In this document: positions 58,215 through 64,000 of the stretch, one piece after another
How positions within the stretch are numbered: position 1 is the first letter of the stretch
Layout: each line of letters begins with the position of its first letter
From: Vibrio sp. RE88
GTDB lineage: Bacteria > Pseudomonadota > Gammaproteobacteria > Enterobacterales > Vibrionaceae
Length of the DNA: 64,000 nt
Reading direction: 5' to 3'
NCBI RefSeq assembly: GCF_013113835.1
Contig: NZ_VTYQ01000003.1
Span: 310,001 to 374,000 of the forward strand
Position numbers and translations under genes: made by a program
Notes under the pieces: generated by a model
The model's input: only the letters and a program-made list of their open reading frames with translations
What the model was told of the DNA's origin: nothing
The model's database searches: none

Positions 58215-59963
58215 TTAAGCACCAAACTGTATCCGGTGAAGCTGTGCGTAGGCGCCATCTTTTTCAATCAAAGTGCTATGGTCACCGCGCTCAACGATTT
58301 CACCTTCATCAACGACCAAAATCTCGTCAGCGCTTTCAATCGTTGACAGCCTGTGTGCGATAACAAGTACCGTTTTATTTTTCTGCAATTCATCCAACGC
58401 AGATTGAATCGCTTTTTCAGATTCAGTATCAAGTGCAGATGTTGCTTCATCCAAGATCAACACTGGCGCGTCACGTAACAAAGCGCGCGCGATAGCGATT
58501 CGCTGACGCTGACCACCGGAGAGACTCGTGCCATTTTCACCAATAACGGTATCAAGCCCATCGTCCATATTGTCGATAAAGTCCATCGCATACGCTAAGC
58601 GAGCGGCTTCTTCAATCTGCTCTCGGCTGTATTCATCCGTCGCAGCATAGGCGATGTTGTTGGCAATGGTGTCGTTGAATAAGTGGACATTTTGCGACAC
58701 TAGCGCAAAATGGCTGCGCAGATTGGTCAGCTTGTAATCACGCACATCATGTCCGTCGAGCTCAATGTTACCTGAGTCAACGTCATAGAATCGGGTAAAG
58801 AGGTTCGCAATGGTGCTTTTACCAGAACCTGAACGACCAACTAGCGCGACCGTTTTTCCTTTCGGTATGTCAAAGCTGACATTACGCAGCGCCGGTGCTT
58901 CTTTGCCTTGATAAGTAAATGTGACATCTTTAACGGCAACTTCACCACGAACGGCCTTAGCTTCGTACTTACCGTTATCTTGCTCGGTTTCCAGATCCAT
59001 CAACGCAAACAAGGTCTGGCTTGCTGCCATACCACGCTGAAACTCCGACGTAACGTTGGTTAGCGCTTTAAGTGGACGCAGTAGACCGAACATCGCAGAG
59101 AAAACCACAGTAAACGTACCTGGAGTTAGCTGCTCTTTGATTGAATCAACACTCGCTAGGAACAAAACAACAACAAGAGCAATCGATGCAATAATCTGAA
59201 TCACTGGGTTTGCAATCGCTTGAGCGGCGACCAGCTTCATCGATTGCTGGCGCATCTGGTTGCTCACGGTATCAAAACGCTCACGTTCAACGTTCTGACC
59301 ACCATAGCTTAGTACCACTTTGTGCCCCTTTAGCATTTGCTCAGCGGAGGCCGTCACATGCCCCATAGTATCCTGCATACTCTTAGAGATCTTACGGAAA
59401 CGCTTTGACACGATACCAATAGCCCAAGCAACGACAGGCGCCACAACGAAGAGCACCAATGAAAGCTGCCAGCTGTTCCAGAACATCAGAACCAGTAAAC
59501 CTATGATACTCGCGCCTTCACGTACAATACTCACTAAAGCTCTGCTGGTCGCACCCGCAACTTGCTCTGAGTCATAGGTAATGCGAGACAGCAATCCACC
59601 TGTCGACTCTTTATCGAAATAAGACACTGGCATGTGCATGAACTGGCTGAAAATTCGTCGACGCATCAGCATCACAACGTTGCCTGAAACCCAGCTCAAA
59701 CAATATGAAGAAACGAAGCCACTCAACCCTCTAATAACCATCATACCGAAGACAATGAAAGGCAAAGTGCGAAGAAAATTAGACTCGGTATCACCAAAAC
59801 CTTCATCTAACAGAGGCTTTAGGAGTGACACCATATATGTGTCAGCTACCGCATTGATAATGAGAGCAACGACCGCTACGGCCAAACCTGCTTTGTATAA
59901 GCGAATGTAAGTCCATAAACGCTTAAAAGTTTGCAGGGTCGTTTCATCTTGATTAAGAGACAT
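58215..59963 (-). CDS. msbA: Lipid A ABC flippase MsbA
   Basis: A 582-residue half-transporter that flips core-lipid A across the inner membrane: six membrane helices in residues 1-310 and an ATPase domain with Walker [10 protein letters not shown], signature LSGGQRQR and Walker [13 protein letters not shown]. The length equals E. coli MsbA. Located between comEC and lpxK, three bases before lpxK, so the two are cotranscribed. An essential gene in most Gram-negatives. Confidence 0.98.
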   Translation of the reverse strand: MSLNQDETTLQTFKRLWTYIRLYKAGLAVAVVALIINAVADTYMVSLLKPLLDEGFGDTESNFLRTLPFIVFGMMVIRGLSGFVSSYCLSWVSGNVVMLMRRRIFSQFMHMPVSYFDKESTGGLLSRITYDSEQVAGATSRALVSIVREGASIIGLLVLMFWNSWQLSLVLFVVAPVVAWAIGIVSKRFRKISKSMQDTMGHVTASAEQMLKGHKVVLSYGGQNVERERFDTVSNQMRQQSMKLVAAQAIANPVIQIIASIALVVVLFLASVDSIKEQLTPGTFTVVFSAMFGLLRPLKALTNVTSEFQRGMAASQTLFALMDLETEQDNGKYEAKAVRGEVAVKDVTFTYQGKEAPALRNVSFDIPKGKTVALVGRSGSGKSTIANLFTRFYDVDSGNIELDGHDVRDYKLTNLRSHFALVSQNVHLFNDTIANNIAYAATDEYSREQIEEAARLAYAMDFIDNMDDGLDTVIGENGTSLSGGQRQRIAIARALLRDAPVLILDEATSALDTESEKAIQSALDELQKNKTVLVIAHRLSTIESADEILVVDEGEIVERGDHSTLIEKDGAYAQLHRIQFGA

Positions 59964-59994
59964 AGAACTGCTTATTTTTCTTACAATATTCGGT

Positions 59995-62232
59995 CTATTC
60001 TACTCCCTTACGTAGCGTCTGCCTATACCAAGCCAATCCTTTCCACTCTCTTATCGCGTCAATTTTCCAATGGTTTGAATAGAAATTGACACTAATTTGA
60101 CCGTGAGCCCCGGTATCAAACCATTGTACGTCTCTGTCTGTATAACGTTTGACCACATTAGGAGCTGGGAGTCGCCACTTTCCATACAAAGCAGATGAAG
60201 CGATGGCCACCTTGGGGCTAACCGCTTCAATAAACCGCGGTATGGAAGACGTTTTACTGCCATGATGTGGAACAACCAAAACATCGCTACGAAGCGCATC
60301 AGGTTGTCTGACAAGAAGCCATTCGACAATCGCATCAATGTCTCCGGGCAACAGAATCGATTGTTTGTATTATGGGTGGGACACTCTCACCACGCACGAA
60401 TGAGGGTTGTAGGCTCGGCGCACCGATTCAACCGGCCACAAAAACTCTAATGTTAACTCGCCCCAAGCGAATATATTCCCCTTCAAGCACATTTGAGCTC
60501 GGGTAAGTTGTTGGCTAGCCATAAGAAGCTCCGGCTGCCAGTCGCGTAGCAACACCTCTAGGCCACCAGCATGGTCACCATCGGTATGAGATAAAATTAA
60601 CATATCCAGCTTACTCACACCGTGATACTGAAGAAAAGGCGTAATCACCTGCGCAGCAATGCTGCTCCCCTCCCACGCAATTCCGGTATCGTAGATAATG
60701 GCTCGCGAACCTTGCTTCACTACAATAGCCAAGCCATGACCAACATCCAAAACAAAGACCTGCCATGCCGACTTCTCTTTCCAGTCAATAACCCCAACCA
60801 ACGCACACAATATAAGTAGCGCTTTTCCGTAATTGCTAAGCAAAGTAAAGGATAACAGCAGCAACAGCCCCACGACGGACAAACTTACTAGGGAGTGGCT
60901 TAATGGAACCCAACTGCTGTCAGCGAAAGAAAGTGCATAGAACACAGGTACAATAGTGATATCAACCCATTGCCAAAACACGGATACATTCAAAACAGCT
61001 TCAGCCACTAATGCCAACAAACTTAGCGGCACGACAACGAAGCTGAACCACGGAACGAAGATAAGGTTGTATGCAAAGCTGGCTAAGCTCAGGCCTTGAA
61101 ACGATATTGCCACTATTGGTGTCATCCCGATAACCAAAGCCAATTGCAGCACAAATACATTTACCCAAGGTGACCACGATCTATTCTGCAACGAAACAAA
61201 CATCAAAATTATCGCAACTGCCCACATAGACAGCCAAAGGCCTGATGATGCCGCTGAAAACGGGTCAATCAGTAAAAGCCAAGATAGGATAATTAGCCAT
61301 TTATAGCTTGCTGGGAGACGCTTAGAAGAGGTTATCAGCAACACTGCCAAACAACATGTCCACAACGCTCGTTGGGTGGGGATAGAAAATCCGGCTAACC
61401 AGGCATAGGAATAAGCACACACTATTGCTAGAACAAACGGGGCGGCTAATGCCGTGGGGAAAAGCCTAAGGAGTAATTTGCCAAAGCACCAACCAAGGTA
61501 AAACACGATACCGATATGCAAACCGGATATCGCGATAAGGTGACTCAGTCCACTCGCTTTTAGCTGCTCTTTCAGCTCGAAAGACAAGCTTTCTCGTACG
61601 CCAAACGTCAGTGCTAAAATCAAACCTTTGCTTGGCAGAGACTCTACCGAGTTCAACACTTGCTGATACAGCTCATAACGTACCGAACCAGCATGACGAG
61701 CCCAGTAAGGCGTCTTGATTACAACACTCGCTCTACCCACTATACGCTGCTGTAGTGCATATTTTTCTACATCAAAGCCAACATCATTGAGTAGACCCAC
61801 GATAGGTTTAACCCTGACTCTGGCCCCAATCTCATCATCGGGAGAAAGCACAATTGGCGAAACAAGCCTTATTCGCGGCTGGGCAAACGTGTTTAATTCT
61901 TCACCATTAATTGATCTCACCACGACTTCCCCTTGAAAGCCGTGACTTATTTGCGTAAAAAAGCTGTCAACCTCCGCATTTATGGTAATATCCTGACCTG
62001 CTTGGAAAAGCATTGCTTGCTGATGGCGTAAAAGGTTACTGTGTATCACTAGTATCAGGCATGCGAACACAGGACCAACACACCACCTTAGCGATTTTGA
62101 CCTTATACTGAGTATCAGGGTCAAGATACAGGGAAACAACCACTCCCATGATGGCATATACCACCAGAACTGAGCGGTTGATATAAGGAAAGAGAACGAT
62201 ATAAGCGTCCAGTAATTTAAGTAGAGAGTCAT
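59995..62232 (-). pseudogene. comEC: ComEC/Rec2 DNA-uptake channel, interrupted by an in-frame stop
   Basis: The intact frame would encode 745 residues: an N-terminal membrane/OB-like part, the competence domain of membrane helices (about residues 190-480) and a metallo-beta-lactamase domain with HTDGDH at residues 549-554. At codon 621 a TAA (bases 60370-60372) stops the frame after CVVRVSHP; the same frame continues without shift into YKQSILLPGDIDA and the rest of the domain, including Asp631 and PHHGS (His656-His657). The truncation thus separates metal ligands. A short product could restart at TTG 60351, but with no ribosome site it is unlikely. Either a real nonsense mutation or a sequencing error. 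The start lies eight bases from the divergent DUF2062 start. Confidence 0.85.
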
Positions 62233-62240
62233 ATTTCCCT

Positions 62241-62771
62241 ATGCCAAGAAAATTCATCAAACGCTTTATGCCTGACCACGAAGTAATAAAGCGTCAGAAA
62301 GCACTCAAAATTTTTGGCAACGTGCTGTACAACCCAAACCTGTGGTGTCTCAATCGCCGCTCAGCGTCTGGGGCATTTGCTGTCGGCCTGTTCATGGCTT
62401 TCGTTCCCCTACCCAGCCAGATGATTATGTCCGCAGGTTTAGCCATTCTTTGTGGCGTAAACCTTCCGCTCTCCGTCGCCTTAGTATGGGTCAGTAATCC
62501 CATTACCATGCCTGTACTGTTTTACTTTGCTTATAAAGTTGGCGCTTGGGTGATGCATATCCCACCTCAGCCATTCCACTTTGAGCTTTCTTGGGAGTTC
62601 ATCATGCACCAGATGAGTACCATTGGGCCTCCTTTCCTACTTGGTTGCATGATTTGCGGTATCGTATCGGCCATTGCAGGCTACTTCGGTATCAAAGCTC
62701 TGTGGCGCTATTCTGTTGTGCGAAGCTGGCAGCAAAGAAAGATCAGATTAGGTGGGTTACTTAAAAAGTAA
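62241..62771 (+). CDS. DUF2062 domain membrane protein
   Basis: A 176-residue protein with a short basic N-terminus and three or four hydrophobic helices. The segment SASGAFAVGLFMAFVPLPSQM followed by WVSNPITMPVLFYFAYKVG is the DUF2062 signature. The function is unknown; the gene is regularly found between comEC and lolE in vibrios. Its ATG is divergent from comEC with only eight bases between the start codons, so its promoter must lie within comEC coding sequence. Confidence 0.88.
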   Translation: MPRKFIKRFMPDHEVIKRQKALKIFGNVLYNPNLWCLNRRSASGAFAVGLFMAFVPLPSQMIMSAGLAILCGVNLPLSVALVWVSNPITMPVLFYFAYKVGAWVMHIPPQPFHFELSWEFIMHQMSTIGPPFLLGCMICGIVSAIAGYFGIKALWRYSVVRSWQQRKIRLGGLLKK

Positions 62772-62837
62772 AAATCGAACTGCTTGGTATTCGACGGTAC
62801 AGTCAGACAATTGCAATTACGATGTTGTTTAAAAATG

Positions 62838-62863
62838 AAAAAGGACCATAACGGTCCTTTTTT
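62838..62863. terminator. Bidirectional terminator between DUF2062 and lolE
   Basis: Stem AAAAAGGACC / GGTCCTTTTT with an ATAAC loop and T-run. Confidence 0.9.
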
Positions 62864-62880
62864 GTTTTCTAGCGGAAGCG

Positions 62881-64000
62881 TTATTTCGCACTAAGCACAC
62901 TCGCCGGATTGAGTTTGCTAGCACGCGACGCTGGGTACCAGGTTGCAAGCAAACTTAACACTATCGCCGTCCCCGATACTAAGCAGACGTCTGATATGTT
63001 GACTTGAGAAGGAAGAAAGTCGACAAAGTAAATATCACCTGACAAGAACTGGTGACCAATTAAATTTTCCAGCCCTTTAATCAGCTTGGTTAGATTCATT
63101 GCAACCGCTACGCCAAGAATACTGCCTACAACACTGCCTAAAACACCAGAAAACACACCCTGCCAAACAAAAATCCGCTTGATTAGCCCATCGGTACCGC
63201 CCATGGTCCTCAATATCGCAATCTCTGAGGCTCGATCTTTGACTGCCATCATCAGTGTCGACACAATATTGAAGCTAGCAACACCAATCACCAGTACCAT
63301 GACCAAATACATAATTGTTCTGACGAGCTGAATATCTCGATATAAGAAGCCATAGTTTTGCTGCCAACTACGTAAGTAGACATACACATTTAGCGTGTTT
63401 CCGGCCTCTCGAACAATTTGCGTCGCATTCAAAACATCAGACACTTTCAACGACACACCTGTAACGGCCTCACCCAATTTGGCGTATTGCTGAGCATCTT
63501 TCAGAGGAACTAAAGCGAGGTTATGGTCAATCTGACCATTGAGTTTTAGCAACCCTGCGACTCTCACACGCACCCGCTTGGGAGCCTGTACTTTAGCTGT
63601 TGAACCCGAAGTTGGTATCATCAAGGTGATGTAGTCACCTTGCGACACCCCAAGCAAGTCAGCCACACCTTGCCCTAGTATCACTTGCTTATCGCCCGCT
63701 TTAAACTGAGACCAGACCGCTTTATCGATATACTGGCTCATATTCGAAACGGCAGATTCTTTATCGGGATCTATGCCTCTGACTTCAAGCGCTTTAAGTT
63801 GTTGGCCTTTCTCGGCCAATGCTGTGATCTTGACATAAGGTGCAGCAGCTTCAACTTTAGGGTGTTTCTCTGCTTGTTCAATAACCGACTGCCATTCCTC
63901 AATCGGGCCACGAACCCCCTCAAACTCTCCATGAGCAATAACGGACAATACTCGATCTTTGAGTTCACGCTCAAAACCATTCATCGCCGATAAGCCGATG
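62881..64000 (-). CDS. lolE: Lipoprotein-releasing ABC transporter permease LolE, 5' end outside window
   Basis: The frame continues to the window edge as ...IGLSAMNGFERELKDRV, the typical LolE stretch just after the first membrane helix, so the true start lies beyond base 64000. The remainder holds the periplasmic domain and three C-terminal helices (LVMVLVIGVASFNIVSTLMM; WQGVFSGVLGSVVGSILGVAVAMNL; LVSGTAIVLSLLATWYPASRASKLNP). LolCDE extracts lipoproteins from the inner membrane for LolA. GLSAMNGFERE favours LolE over LolC. It has its own downstream terminator shared with DUF2062. Confidence 0.94.
   Translation of the reverse strand, partial: IGLSAMNGFERELKDRVLSVIAHGEFEGVRGPIEEWQSVIEQAEKHPKVEAAAPYVKITALAEKGQQLKALEVRGIDPDKESAVSNMSQYIDKAVWSQFKAGDKQVILGQGVADLLGVSQGDYITLMIPTSGSTAKVQAPKRVRVRVAGLLKLNGQIDHNLALVPLKDAQQYAKLGEAVTGVSLKVSDVLNATQIVREAGNTLNVYVYLRSWQQNYGFLYRDIQLVRTIMYLVMVLVIGVASFNIVSTLMMAVKDRASEIAILRTMGGTDGLIKRIFVWQGVFSGVLGSVVGSILGVAVAMNLTKLIKGLENLIGHQFLSGDIYFVDFLPSQVNISDVCLVSGTAIVLSLLATWYPASRASKLNPASVLSAK

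Noticed and set aside
59995..60351. Separate small gene encoding a metallo-beta-lactamase C-terminal fragment
   Set aside because: It is in the same frame as comEC, begins only at a TTG with no ribosome site, and continues the ComEC domain exactly; it is the severed end of comEC.
1..64000. CRISPR arrays, insertion sequences, integrons, phage or defence genes
   Set aside because: No regularly spaced repeats, transposase, integrase or known defence proteins were seen; gene order is that of a conserved Vibrio core region.

Overview
The window reads as an ordinary chromosomal segment of a marine Vibrio, probably chromosome 1. The evidence is close family resemblance to Vibrio proteins (PanP, HexR, TfoX, DsbA, YfbU, LpxR-type lipid A deacylase), three methyl-accepting chemotaxis proteins, and the run pflB - lpxR-like - MCP - pflA - CbiM-like - yfbU - mipA - prkA/yeaH/spoVR - kdsB - ycaR - lpxK - msbA - comEC - DUF2062 - lolE, which I recall being largely collinear with V. 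cholerae. I see no rRNA, tRNA, CRISPR array, insertion sequence, integrase, phage gene or defence island. Species cannot be fixed from this sequence alone.

Layout. 1-4.8 kb: 3' part of an MCP, a solitary periplasmic binding protein, a secreted HExxH protein, a small Cys/His-rich membrane-anchored protein, and a DsbA. 5-10.4 kb: two LysR regulators, each divergent from a small metabolic or transport unit, then a Tag-family protein. 10.4-11.4 kb: ohrR/ohr, divergent, with two OhrR-type operators. 11.4-15 kb: metE and metR, divergent, with MetJ and MetR-like sites. 15-23.3 kb: DUF4250, a membrane protein, YgiQ radical SAM, a second MCP, serC, a DUF945 protein. 23.5-26.7 kb: a histidine kinase with a degenerate receiver and a cNMP-like domain, its receiver-only partner, and an outer-membrane protein. 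26.8-36.8 kb: tfoX, HDOD protein, lysO, a small secreted protein, panP, hexR, an iron alcohol dehydrogenase, grxA, a YbjL-type transporter. 36.9-40 kb: an arginine-type ABC importer with tandem ARG boxes. 40.7-49.6 kb: a DUF3360-like membrane protein, then the pyruvate formate-lyase genes. 49.7-56.3 kb: yfbU, mipA, and the conserved PrkA/YeaH/SpoVR stress trio. 56.3-64 kb: lipid A and envelope genes ending in lolE, cut by the window edge.

How genes work together. Ohr and OhrR form a peroxide sensor-effector pair. MetR and MetJ converge on metE. PflA activates PflB by installing its glycyl radical. KdsB, LpxK, MsbA and LpxR all act on lipopolysaccharide. TfoX drives competence gene expression, while ComEC would be the inner-membrane DNA channel.

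The two most notable observations are these. First, an in-frame TAA splits comEC just before the last metal ligands of its metallo-beta-lactamase domain. Second, the kinase/receiver pair at 23.5-26 kb looks like an internal duplication: the kinase N-terminus aligns collinearly with the partner receiver, but has Ser at position 61 where the partner has the phosphorylatable Asp61. I found no clearly new multi-gene system; the remaining unknowns are single genes and leader regions, described below.
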